From CAZDUS01 sp964508705 (GTDB lineage: Bacteria; Verrucomicrobiota; Kiritimatiellia; CAIKKV01; CAITUY01), in the NCBI GenBank assembly GCA_964508705.1, contig CAZDUS010000027.1, forward strand, positions 1 through 26,700: 26,700 bases of DNA, in the 5' to 3' direction. The notes under the pieces were generated by a model. It had not been told where the DNA came from, made no database searches, and saw nothing but the letters and a program-made list of their open reading frames with translations. A program made the position numbers and the translations under genes. Positions 7,294-15,728 of the stretch are shown here, in pieces; positions within the stretch are counted from its first letter, which is position 1; each line of letters starts with the position of its first letter.

Positions 7294-9711
7294 ATGGCTG
7301 ATTCAACTCCTGAAAGACTTAAAACAGACGGCACTCCACTGACCGACGCAGATGTGAAGCGGGGGTTAAGGGTAAATATTTTTGCCGGCTGTTTGGGCAA
7401 TATATGGGTTATTATTGCCGGCGGCATGCCAATAACCATGCTGATGAGTGCGCTCGGGGCTAACGGGGTGATGATCGGTCTCACCTCGACCGTGGGACAG
7501 CTGGCCATGGTTCTCCAGGTTTTTTCAGCGCTTGTGGCCGAACGTCTGCCCTCGCGCAAGGCCTACTGGGCCATATTGGTATTGCTCCACCGCCTCCTCT
7601 GGTTTGTACCGGCGTTGTTACCCCTTTTCGTTCCCCCAGGTACCCCCTGGATGGTTAAGTCTGTCGTCATCGTGATCACCATCAGCGCCGTTTTAGCGCA
7701 AATGGGCACAGCCCCCTGGTGGAGTTGGATGGCGGAATTGGTGCCCCCACAATCACGCGCCACTTTCTGGGGAAAACGCCATAGCCTGGTGTCGGTGGTT
7801 GGACTGATCGGAATGATTGCGGCTGGATGGGCCTTGGATTTGTTCAATGATCCCGCTCAGCCCCGACGCGTGCTTGTCGGGTTTGCCATAGTCTTTAGTA
7901 TCGCCGCCGTGCTCGGGGTTGCAGATATCATTGTGCATTTGTGGGTGCCGGAACCCAAGCCCGGCGGAACCATCTCCCGCGGAAACCTTCTGGAACGCTT
8001 TGCCCAACCCCTTAAAAACAGGGACTTTCGCTGGTTGACGATCTCCATGGGTATCTGGATGTTCGGAGTAGGCCTTATCGCCCAACTGGGCTTTGTCTAT
8101 CTGAATCGTGCGTTTCACATTAGTTATAGCGCCATGTCGGCCATGGTCATCAGTAGTATGATCGGGGCCTCCATTGCCGGCTTCCTCTGGAGCTATGTCA
8201 TGGATCGCATGGGAGCCCGAAATTTCGGGGCCGTCATGATGATTCTGGCTCCGGCGCTGGGCATCGGGTGGTTTTTCATGCTCGACAACACCGTCACCAT
8301 AGATCTGCCCTTTATTCCCACGTTTAGTCTGGCTCAACCCATCCTCATCCTTCTGGTATTGAATATTTTTGGCGGGTTATTTTACTCCGGCGTGGGCTTG
8401 GCCCAGGTCAGTCTGATTGGGGCCTTGATGCCAGCGAATGGTCGGACCATGGCCATGGCCGTTCACTGGAGCGCCGTGGGAGCCATGGGCGCACTGGGTC
8501 CGGTGGTCGCCGGTAAAGTGATGGACTGGATGATGGCCCATCCCTTCACCTGGATTATGCCCACAGGCACAGCCTTCAGCTTTTTCCATGCCTTGATTAT
8601 TCTTCAAATTGCCCTCGTCTGGTTGGTGGCTGTCAGACTGCTATTGGCGGTGAAACAGCTTAAGGGGGAGATGAACTTCCGCTCAGCAGTCGCCTGCCTC
8701 CAGGTCAGCAATCCGCTGCGTATGGTCACGGGAACCTTCAACGTCCTGGCCCTGATGAGTTCCACCACAAGCGGCAGCCGGGCGGATGCCGTTCGCAAGT
8801 TGGGCGAAGACCGGTTCCGCATCGCCGTACGTGACCTCATTGAAAAACTGGAAGATCCCTCCTCCACCGTCAGGGAGGAGGCGGCGATGGCATTGGGCCG
8901 GATTGGCGGCCAGGATGCCATCGATGCCCTGATCCAGAAACTGGATGATCCGAACATGGACCTGAGGCCCCAAATCGCGAGGGCACTGCGCCAAACCCAA
9001 GACCGTTCCAGCGTGGATGCGCTTATCCGCCGCCTCAGGGACGGGGATCGCGAAACGGTCTTCGAAACCGCACGTACCCTCGGTGAAATTGGCGACACAA
9101 GAGCCTCCGAGCCGCTGATGAAAGTGCTTCAGGAAAGCCGGGATTCCAAAGTCGTCTCCGCTTCCAGCGAGGCCTTGGCCAAACTTGGCGAAATGGCGGC
9201 CATTTATGAAATCCTGCCCCGCCTTCAGGAGACCGTCAACCCCGTCCTCAAGCGGTCCCTGGCGGTGGTGGTCGCTGATTTGATCGGCGAGCCGGGTGAA
9301 TTTTACCGCATCCTTACCCATGAGCAGCGCAACCGCGGCGAAGCCGTGGAAGAAATTCTCAAGAAGTTGCGGACATTGATTGAGGACTCCACACAAGACC
9401 GTATGCAGGAGCAGGGGCGAGCATTGATCCAAAAAACACGCCATATTGAACAGGCGTATATCTCCCGGAATCTCCGCGGCATCGAGGATAAACTCTTCGA
9501 CCTCTCCATCGGACTGGCTGCCCTGCACTATGGCGTCAAATTCGGCGGGGATACCGAGGTGTTTGTCGAAACCCTCATCTGGCACGAACCGAGATTTGGC
9601 GTCGGAGTGTGGTATCTGGAACTGATGCGCGAGTCGCCCGATTCTTTCTGCCCGGATGATACAGATGCCTTATTGGGCATCTACATCCAAACCCTCTGGG
9701 GGGTTACGTGA
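7294..9711 (+). CDS. MFS transporter with C-terminal HEAT-repeat domain (first of a tandem pair)
   Basis: An 805-residue protein. Residues about 25-455 have roughly 12 hydrophobic segments typical of a major facilitator transporter. Residues about 505-655 are a HEAT/PBS-lyase-type helical repeat array with recurring phrases such as VREEAAMALGRIGG, DAIDALIQKLDDP and VFETARTLGEIGD, expected to lie in the cytoplasm as a protein-binding scaffold. The last 150 residues are predicted soluble and unassigned. Substrate is unknown. The ATG at 7294 has only a weak Shine-Dalgarno (GGTGAG close by). The next gene encodes the same architecture, so the pair may form a heteromer or have arisen by old duplication. 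The coding strand is C-rich, unlike hcp and aas. The fusion is clear from the sequence; the function is inference only. Confidence 0.85.
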   Translation: MADSTPERLKTDGTPLTDADVKRGLRVNIFAGCLGNIWVIIAGGMPITMLMSALGANGVMIGLTSTVGQLAMVLQVFSALVAERLPSRKAYWAILVLLHRLLWFVPALLPLFVPPGTPWMVKSVVIVITISAVLAQMGTAPWWSWMAELVPPQSRATFWGKRHSLVSVVGLIGMIAAGWALDLFNDPAQPRRVLVGFAIVFSIAAVLGVADIIVHLWVPEPKPGGTISRGNLLERFAQPLKNRDFRWLTISMGIWMFGVGLIAQLGFVYLNRAFHISYSAMSAMVISSMIGASIAGFLWSYVMDRMGARNFGAVMMILAPALGIGWFFMLDNTVTIDLPFIPTFSLAQPILILLVLNIFGGLFYSGVGLAQVSLIGALMPANGRTMAMAVHWSAVGAMGALGPVVAGKVMDWMMAHPFTWIMPTGTAFSFFHALIILQIALVWLVAVRLLLAVKQLKGEMNFRSAVACLQVSNPLRMVTGTFNVLALMSSTTSGSRADAVRKLGEDRFRIAVRDLIEKLEDPSSTVREEAAMALGRIGGQDAIDALIQKLDDPNMDLRPQIARALRQTQDRSSVDALIRRLRDGDRETVFETARTLGEIGDTRASEPLMKVLQESRDSKVVSASSEALAKLGEMAAIYEILPRLQETVNPVLKRSLAVVVADLIGEPGEFYRILTHEQRNRGEAVEEILKKLRTLIEDSTQDRMQEQGRALIQKTRHIEQAYISRNLRGIEDKLFDLSIGLAALHYGVKFGGDTEVFVETLIWHEPRFGVGVWYLELMRESPDSFCPDDTDALLGIYIQTLWGVT

Positions 9712-10011
9712 GTTAAGCGGGTTGTTGATTAGCGGCGGCTTCTTATTGGGGTGTGATGAAAATCAAGCAAGTCCAACTGGGTGCGTGTCCGTAACACAGC
9801 ACATTTCAAGCTTCATTATTCGGAGTTCATAGTTCATACTTCCGTCCCCCATGGACCGCAAATAGAGAAACAGGAAAAGCGTTAGGGAAGTCCGTGTTTC
9901 TTAAGGTTCTAACAGCCCTTTTTGATTAATCTTAGTCCTGTGGGATGACAGTGAAATGTATATGAACAGATTATCCTTTGTTGACATGAAACCTTGTTGG
10001 AGTGGCTCTCA
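9712..10011. other. Spacer between the two MFS-HEAT genes
   Basis: A 300-base gap without a gene. It contains GGGTGCGTGTCCGTAACAC at 9779-9797, matching an element upstream of the previous gene (7147-7165) at 18 of 19 positions. At about 9823-9842 the word GTTCATA occurs in tandem (GTTCATAGTTCATACTTC). No terminator with a clear stem and T-run is visible after the first gene, so read-through is possible. Confidence 0.5.
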
Positions 10012-12111
10012 ATGGCTCTGATTACACGCCAGGCCCAGCTCGCCGGGCAGGCGGCCCTATTACGTTTTGCAAAATTGAATCCACTGGGAACCAATCTGGC
10101 CATCGGCCCGGTCATCACCCTATTGGCGCTACACTACGGGGCCAATGACCTGCAAACCGGACTGATGTATGCCGGAATGAATCTCAGCGGGATTGTGGTA
10201 CTGGTAACCCCTTACCTTTGTGGCGGGATAGATGCCTCCCGGGTATTCTTCGGAGCCTGGTTTTCTCGAGGGGTCCTGGGAATGGCTTATCTGGCTCTGC
10301 CATTCCTATCCGGAAATCAGACTAAAATTTGGCTGATGATTTTGGTCTTTTATGGATTCATGGCGGTACGAGCGATAGGCGTTAGCGCATCGCAAGTGGT
10401 GATCAAGGCGATCAGCCGACCGACGGAACTGGCGGAGGTCGTCTCCCGACAGTTCATCTGGTGGCATATTGGCTCGATCGCCATCAGTCTGGTGATGGCG
10501 GGAATCCTTAACCGGTCCGACTGGTTTCCCACTCAGGAGTGGGCCTATTTTGCCATTCTGGTTCTGGGGATCCTGTTTAACTTGGCCACCGCACAACCCC
10601 TGCGGCAACTCCCGCCGACCGGTCTCCTGCCCAAGAGTTCGCTCGGCTCCTTGTTGGGCGGAGTCCCATCGGTGCTGAGGGACCCGGAGCGCCGCGAGGT
10701 GGTCTGGCTCTCCCTCTTCATGGTGCCAATGGGCGTGGCGGCCGGCTATCAGTTGAACTATCTCAACATCGTGCTGGGACTGTCGGCAGATGTGGTGTTC
10801 ATGACGACCATCGGCGGAATGCTGGCCATGTTGCTGGGCTCCCATGTGGCGGGAATCGTTGGGCGCAGCATCGGGTTCCGGCCTCTCCAGTTTGGCGCGC
10901 ATGCCCTACTGGCCGTCTGTGGTGTGGTCATGGCCTGGAACGAGGCTCTGCCTGTTCCGTTCCGACCGATCTCAGCCATCGTCATTTTCATCGTCGCTTC
11001 GCTGTGCATGTCGGTATCCAGCACCGTACTGACCGCCCTCAGTATCGATCGCCTGGGCGAAAAGCGCCGCCTTGAAACATCGGTGATTTTCCAACTGACG
11101 TCGACACTGGCGGCCGGGGTCGGTCTGGGTGCGCTCGAAGTGACTAAGTGGATCAGCCACTCAGGTGCTATCTGGGGCCATCCCTACAGTCATGCCTTCC
11201 TGCTCTGGGCTCTGTTCAGTTTGGCAATTTGCTGGGTCAGCCAGCGTCTGCGCCGACCAGGGGCCGATGCCTGGGGCGATATTGCCGTATTCAATCCCGC
11301 CAACCTGATGACGGCAGTGCGGTTGCATCAGGTCGATCATTCGAAGGACCCTCTGAATGAGCGCATGTTCAACCTTGAAAACGTCCTGATCCAACGAACC
11401 TTTGTCAGTCGGGCGAGGGTCATCAATTTCCTTCATTCACCGGACATGGCGAATCGCCTAAGCGCTTACCGCTCCTTGTGTTTTGATCCGCTGCCTGAGA
11501 CCACACCGCTTGTGCTCAAGGAGGCGCTTGACCTGCATTCCCCGCTCAGAGGTGCGGCGATCAGCGCGTTAGGCTTCCTGGGGGATCGGACCGTGGCACC
11601 AGCATTACGCCCTCTGCTGGATCACGAGGCGCCGCGTCTTGCCGCCACCACCTTTAAAACCCTGATGCGACTGGGCGAGCGTCTGTCCCGGGAAGAGGTG
11701 CTGGCCTACTGGCAGGCCTGGCCCGATCCGGCAGACCGGGCGGAAGCCCTGTTAGGCCTCTCCGCAACGGGTCAGATTCAACTCCTTTGGGACGTGATAC
11801 GCTTCGAACTGGCCCGGAGCTGTCCGGGCCCCGCCCTGCGTATGGTGATGCTGAATCTGGCTCAAGCCCTCGGGGAGCGGGCGGAAATGTGCGAGATCTG
11901 GTCCGCCGAGGAGCAGGCGCCGGGGAAAGGGCACGCCTTTGTCCTGGGGGAACTGGGCGATCAGCCGGAACTATCTGACCTGGCCGAGCCTGGGCCGGAT
12001 CCTGAGGCATGGCGGGCAAAAGTGGCCGAGCGGTTGCAGTGTCCCGCCATTCCGGATGACAGCACCGCCGTCTCGTTGATCTTTTTGTGGACATTGACCC
12101 GCAATCAATGA
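10012..12111 (+). CDS. MFS transporter with C-terminal HEAT-like domain (second of the pair)
   Basis: A 699-residue protein with a membrane half (about 10-412, roughly 12 hydrophobic segments) and a soluble half. Residues about 475-600 contain HEAT-like helical pairs (SPLRGAAISALGFLGDRTVAPALRPLLDHEAPRL begins near 510, given here in part as AAISALGFLGD and VAPALRPLLDHE). The repeats are more degenerate than in the upstream paralogue, and the two proteins are only distantly similar in sequence although their architecture is shared. A TTG start at 9994 is possible, but ATG 10012 has GGAG at 9999-10002 with good spacing and is preferred. The substrate is unknown; proximity to secreted GH123-like and pectate-lyase-like enzymes makes sugar or oligosaccharide export/import a guess only. 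Confidence 0.83.
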   Translation: MALITRQAQLAGQAALLRFAKLNPLGTNLAIGPVITLLALHYGANDLQTGLMYAGMNLSGIVVLVTPYLCGGIDASRVFFGAWFSRGVLGMAYLALPFLSGNQTKIWLMILVFYGFMAVRAIGVSASQVVIKAISRPTELAEVVSRQFIWWHIGSIAISLVMAGILNRSDWFPTQEWAYFAILVLGILFNLATAQPLRQLPPTGLLPKSSLGSLLGGVPSVLRDPERREVVWLSLFMVPMGVAAGYQLNYLNIVLGLSADVVFMTTIGGMLAMLLGSHVAGIVGRSIGFRPLQFGAHALLAVCGVVMAWNEALPVPFRPISAIVIFIVASLCMSVSSTVLTALSIDRLGEKRRLETSVIFQLTSTLAAGVGLGALEVTKWISHSGAIWGHPYSHAFLLWALFSLAICWVSQRLRRPGADAWGDIAVFNPANLMTAVRLHQVDHSKDPLNERMFNLENVLIQRTFVSRARVINFLHSPDMANRLSAYRSLCFDPLPETTPLVLKEALDLHSPLRGAAISALGFLGDRTVAPALRPLLDHEAPRLAATTFKTLMRLGERLSREEVLAYWQAWPDPADRAEALLGLSATGQIQLLWDVIRFELARSCPGPALRMVMLNLAQALGERAEMCEIWSAEEQAPGKGHAFVLGELGDQPELSDLAEPGPDPEAWRAKVAERLQCPAIPDDSTAVSLIFLWTLTRNQ

Positions 12112-12126
12112 AGAGCGCGAGTGATA

Positions 12127-12146
12127 ATATCTTCGAGATATCTTTT
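12127..12146 (+). terminator. Possible weak terminator after the second MFS-HEAT gene
   Basis: ATATCT-TCG-AGATAT forms a 6-bp AT-rich hairpin followed by CTTTT, 15 bases after the stop codon. The stem is short and AT-rich, so termination would be weak. Confidence 0.35.
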
Positions 12147-12160
12147 CATTTGGGACATTA

Positions 12161-12226
12161 GCATCCCGTACAAATCCTAATCGTAATCTGCGGCCCCAGA
12201 GAGGATTATGATTAAGATTACGAAGC
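12161..12226. repeat. GATTAC-hexamer dispersed repeat, short copy
   Basis: This is the short version of 6824-6906: same flank (ATCCCGTACAAATCC), same centre (CTGCGGCCCCAGAGAGG) and same right end (GATTAAGATTACGAAG), but fewer hexamer units in each arm. Both copies lie shortly downstream of a stop codon and terminator-like hairpin. Confidence 0.8.
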
Positions 12227-12427
12227 GGGGGATTGGGGAAGCGTGAAGAGTGAGGTGGATATCGAATTGTGTGTCTCTTGGCGTGTTGACCTACATACCG
12301 GATTTTCACATGATCCACGCCTTGAAAACAATCCTTCAAGGATGGTTACGAGCGGTCTCAACGGGCGTGTACCCGTACCGCTAGAATACCGACAGAAAGC
12401 GATTACTTATCCATAAGGAGACCTAAG
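12227..12427. promoter_or_regulatory. Leader of the GH123-like gene with inverted repeats
   Basis: No gene is seen. At 12320-12341 a 7-bp inverted repeat CCTTGAA-N8-TTCAAGG resembles an operator. At 12362-12377 ACGGG and CCCGT flank a 6-base loop. AAAGCGATTACTTATC near 12395-12412 matches 7170-7186 upstream of the first MFS-HEAT gene at 15 of 16 positions. A strong Shine-Dalgarno AAGGAG (12415-12420) precedes the next ATG by 7 bases. No regulator can be named. Confidence 0.4.
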
Positions 12428-15400
12428 ATGCGTAGACTCATGATCAGCCGCGCACTGTGCGGGGTGCTGACGCTCGTATGCTTCGGTGTGCGCGCGGAGC
12501 CGCAAGCCGTCGTACTGAAAGCAACGGCGGACGTCGGTCTGTCGTCCGCCGCCGGGCAAGGCCTGATGGGCAATGGGGCGGGCATCACCACGCCTATTCG
12601 GCAGAACCAGAGCTGGAGCGGTTTCGAGACGCGCGCGCTGCTGCTGAACTTCGACACCGCGCCGATTCGTGGCTGGACGGTGTCGAACGCGAGCCTGCAC
12701 CTCGTGATAGCCAAGGGCGAGCTCTACGGCGCTGGGCTTTGCGAGGTGCTGGCGCCATGGAGCGAACCGGCGTCGGTGAACTTCCAGTCTGAAGTCGGCG
12801 GGCCGTGCTGGGATTTTGCGCGCGCGCCGGCCGATCCGGACCGCCCGCAGCCCGCTGACTACTGGGCGTGGCCGCAGAAGGGCATTTTCGGTGTGGCCTG
12901 GGCGCATCCCGCCGCCCGCTACATCCACGCCGGTCCCGGGAAGTTGCGGCGCGAGTCGGTGCGCCGGGCGGGTGCCGCAGGATCCGCGTACACCCGGCTG
13001 GTCATCCCCGTCGATCCAGCCATGGTGGAGGCCCTTGCCGCCGGTGTCAGCCATGGGCTGATTCTGACGGATGATAAGGGGCAAGTCGCCGAGGCGCTCT
13101 CGCTGGTCGGCACCGGATATCCCTACCGCGCGAATGAGGCCGAGGATATCTGGGTGTTCACGCGTGACGCTCAGGACCCGGACCTGCGGCCGCGACTTGA
13201 GGTATTCGGCGAAGCCGCAGACCGGGCGGCGCCGGCCGCGCCGCGGGATCTTAAGGTGGCGGCGGTGGATTCGGTGGATGGCTCGTTCACACTGCAGTTC
13301 ACCGCGCCGGGGGATGATGGCGATGAGGGCTGCGCGCTGGCGTATGCCGTCCGCTGCGCGCCTGCCGGAGCCGGTGCGGCCACGCTCTTGCCGCGTTGGG
13401 AATTGCCGCGGCCGCTGCCGGCGGGCGGTGTGCAGCGTCTGCCCATCTGGTCGCTGGCCCCGGGCCGTTACGTGCTGGAGGTGGAGGCGGTTGACGAAGC
13501 CGGCAATCGGGGACCTGCGGCGTCAGTGGAAGTCCTGCTGCCGCCCAAGCCGGACGTGCGCTTTGCGGCTGGGGAAGCACGCTTTGCTGCGGCGACGCCA
13601 GCGCCGACCATGCGCCAGCCGGGCGGCGTGACGGTCTTCGCGGTGCCCGATATGGTGAAGGTGGATCCCGTGACGGGCGCGGTGCTGTGTGATGGGAATG
13701 CCTATCGCGCCGATCCGGACTTCCTTGTTCGTAACGCGATTTTCGACGGCGCGCGTCAGGCGATTTTCGTGAACACGCCGGCCAACGGCACGGCGGCTTT
13801 TCAACTCATCGTACGCAGGGCACCAGACCGAGCTCTGGCCAATGTGAAGGTGGTGGTCAGCGATCTGGCCGGGCCGTCCGGTGCATCCATTCCCGCGACG
13901 GGCAACGCGGAGCTTTTCCGGCTCTGGTACTTCAAGAGCGAGGCGCGCCCGGAGCAGGACGACGGGGTTCAGGACACCGCGTCGCGCCCCTCCGCATGGC
14001 ACGCCGACGCCTGCCTGCCGCTAGCGCCGCCGTTCGACGAAACCTTTGCTGTGCCGGCCACGGACAACGCGGTCCCGGGCCAGACCTGCCAGGCGGTTTG
14101 GGTGGACATCCTGGCGCCCGCAGGTACACCTCCCGGCGCCTACACCGGTTTGGTAACCGTCGCGGCCGGGGATGTCGCCGCCGTCGTGCTGCCCCTGACG
14201 GTCAATGTGCTGCAGGTGTCGCTACCCGCGCAGCCGGGCTACACGGTGGAGTTGAACTGCTACGGAAAGATGGCCAGATTCGCAGGAGTGGATCCGCAGG
14301 GACCCGAGGCGAACGCGACCGAATGGACGTTCCACCAACTCGCTCGCCGCCACCGGTTGTCGCTGAACGTGCTGTCCATTCATCAGAACGGGCGTGTGGA
14401 CGGCGGCTACGTGCCGGCGCTGGGGGGCGAGGGCGCGGCGGTTGGCGCTGCCGACTGGACGGCATTCGACGCGACGCTCGGTCCGCTGCTCGACGGTTCG
14501 GCATTCACGCCCGCACACGGCTATACCGGTCCGGGCCAGGGCTTGCCGCTCACGCACCTCTACCTTCCGTTCCACGAGAACTGGCCGCTCCCGCTGGCCG
14601 CGCACTATGCCGACTACGCCCGGCTGAGCAATCGGTTGGAGTTTGCGGAATGGGCCAAGACCTCGCGGCCGTTGCCGGAAACGTTCGGGCCTGACTACCA
14701 GGCGGCGTACGCGCGCGTGGCGCGGCAATTCGCCGAGCATGCCGCGGCCAAGGGTTGGACCAACACGACCTTCCACGCGTACGTGAACAACAAGTACTAC
14801 TACAAATTCCCGTTCATCAAGGAGCGTGGCTTTTCCGGCGTTAGTTTCTGGCTGCTCGACGAGCCGATCGACTACGACGACTACGCGGCGATTGAGTTTT
14901 TCCTCGGGCTCTGCCGGCAGGGTGTGCGGGCGGCGAACACGAAGGTCCAGTTTGCCTGCCGGGTAGATGTGTCGCAGCCGGAGCTGGCGCGCGGGCTATG
15001 GGACGGCGTGGTCGATCTGTGGGTGTGCAACCAGGGCGTGGCCCTGCGCAAGTACGCCGCCACCGCCGCCATGCGAGCGCGCTGGCTGCCGGAGCAGGTC
15101 TACTGGCACTACGGGGGCGGGCCCAGTCTCTCGGCGCCCCCGATCAACTTCACACGCATGTTCCTAGCCTCGTGGTGCGCCGGTGCCGCAGGCTCCATGC
15201 CGTACTTCACGACGCTGACCGGAGCGTGGGACAAGACCGACGAATCCACTGCTGTCTACTATCCGGGGAAGAACTACGCCCTGGGCGCCAGAAGTTTCGC
15301 GGGGCCCCTGCCGGGCGTGCGAGCCAAGCTCCTGCGCCGCGGCCAGCAGGACATTGAGCTTCTGCAGCAGCTCTCCGCCGCGAAGGGGTGGAATCGCGGC

Positions 15401-15553
15401 CGGGTCCGCCAGGCCCTGGCGGCTTATGCCGACGATCCGGCGGCGCCGGTGCTGACGTTCGACAGGCTGACGCTGGAGCGGCTGGAGCAACTGCGCGCAG
15501 AGCTCGTCGCAACGATCAGGCAGACTGGAGAGTGGATAGGGACAGACAATTAA
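12428..15553 (+). CDS. Secreted GH123-like (DUF4091) glycosidase with Fn3-type domain
   Basis: A 1041-residue exported protein. Residues 1-23 form a signal peptide ending VRA before EPQ. Residues about 25-260 look like a beta-rich DNRLRE-type/carbohydrate-binding region. Residues about 270-372 are fibronectin-III-like (PRDLKVAAV ... FTAPGDDGDEG ... VDEAGNRGP). Residues about 400-1030 resemble the GH123/DUF4091 catalytic region, including FWLLDEP with an adjacent D811-E812 pair as in GH123 enzymes, which use an Asp-Glu pair in substrate-assisted cleavage of beta-N-acetylgalactosaminides, and a C-terminal RAKLLRRGQQDIELLQQL typical of DUF4091. Substrate specificity is not proven. It probably acts in the periplasm or outside the cell. 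Coding GC is the highest in the window, unlike its neighbours, consistent with a different origin. The following gene is a secreted pectate lyase, suggesting a glycan-degradation locus. Confidence 0.82.
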   Translation: MRRLMISRALCGVLTLVCFGVRAEPQAVVLKATADVGLSSAAGQGLMGNGAGITTPIRQNQSWSGFETRALLLNFDTAPIRGWTVSNASLHLVIAKGELYGAGLCEVLAPWSEPASVNFQSEVGGPCWDFARAPADPDRPQPADYWAWPQKGIFGVAWAHPAARYIHAGPGKLRRESVRRAGAAGSAYTRLVIPVDPAMVEALAAGVSHGLILTDDKGQVAEALSLVGTGYPYRANEAEDIWVFTRDAQDPDLRPRLEVFGEAADRAAPAAPRDLKVAAVDSVDGSFTLQFTAPGDDGDEGCALAYAVRCAPAGAGAATLLPRWELPRPLPAGGVQRLPIWSLAPGRYVLEVEAVDEAGNRGPAASVEVLLPPKPDVRFAAGEARFAAATPAPTMRQPGGVTVFAVPDMVKVDPVTGAVLCDGNAYRADPDFLVRNAIFDGARQAIFVNTPANGTAAFQLIVRRAPDRALANVKVVVSDLAGPSGASIPATGNAELFRLWYFKSEARPEQDDGVQDTASRPSAWHADACLPLAPPFDETFAVPATDNAVPGQTCQAVWVDILAPAGTPPGAYTGLVTVAAGDVAAVVLPLTVNVLQVSLPAQPGYTVELNCYGKMARFAGVDPQGPEANATEWTFHQLARRHRLSLNVLSIHQNGRVDGGYVPALGGEGAAVGAADWTAFDATLGPLLDGSAFTPAHGYTGPGQGLPLTHLYLPFHENWPLPLAAHYADYARLSNRLEFAEWAKTSRPLPETFGPDYQAAYARVARQFAEHAAAKGWTNTTFHAYVNNKYYYKFPFIKERGFSGVSFWLLDEPIDYDDYAAIEFFLGLCRQGVRAANTKVQFACRVDVSQPELARGLWDGVVDLWVCNQGVALRKYAATAAMRARWLPEQVYWHYGGGPSLSAPPINFTRMFLASWCAGAAGSMPYFTTLTGAWDKTDESTAVYYPGKNYALGARSFAGPLPGVRAKLLRRGQQDIELLQQLSAAKGWNRGRVRQALAAYADDPAAPVLTFDRLTLERLEQLRAELVATIRQTGEWIGTDN

Positions 15554-15634
15554 AATCTTGTTAATCTGTGAAATCAAGGGGGAGGGATGTTGGAAGAGTG
15601 AAGGGTTAAGCGTGATGAGTAAGGAGATTGATCC

Positions 15635-15708
15635 GCAGATGGCGCAGGTTGGAATGATCAACATTTAATCCGTTGCGCAGGCAATGAATCGGGTACAGAT
15701 TGTATCCC
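15635..15708. repeat. 75-bp dispersed repeat (GTTGCGCAGGCAATG core), right copy
   Basis: Same-orientation partner of 6933-7009, with core 15672-15686. It overlaps an upstream in-frame ATG (15684) of the pectate lyase, which argues that this ATG is not the real start. Together the two copies bracket the two MFS-HEAT genes and the GH123-like gene. Confidence 0.75.
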
Positions 15709-15728
15709 AAAAGCTCACAGATAAAAAC

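Noticed and set aside
9980..9985. TTGACA as a -35 element for the second MFS-HEAT gene
   Set aside because: No -10-like hexamer lies at 15-19 bases downstream, and a start there would fall at or beyond the start codon.
15684..15728. Upstream start of the pectate lyase
   Set aside because: These 15 codons fall in a dispersed repeat and would hide the signal peptide; ATG 15729 fits better.
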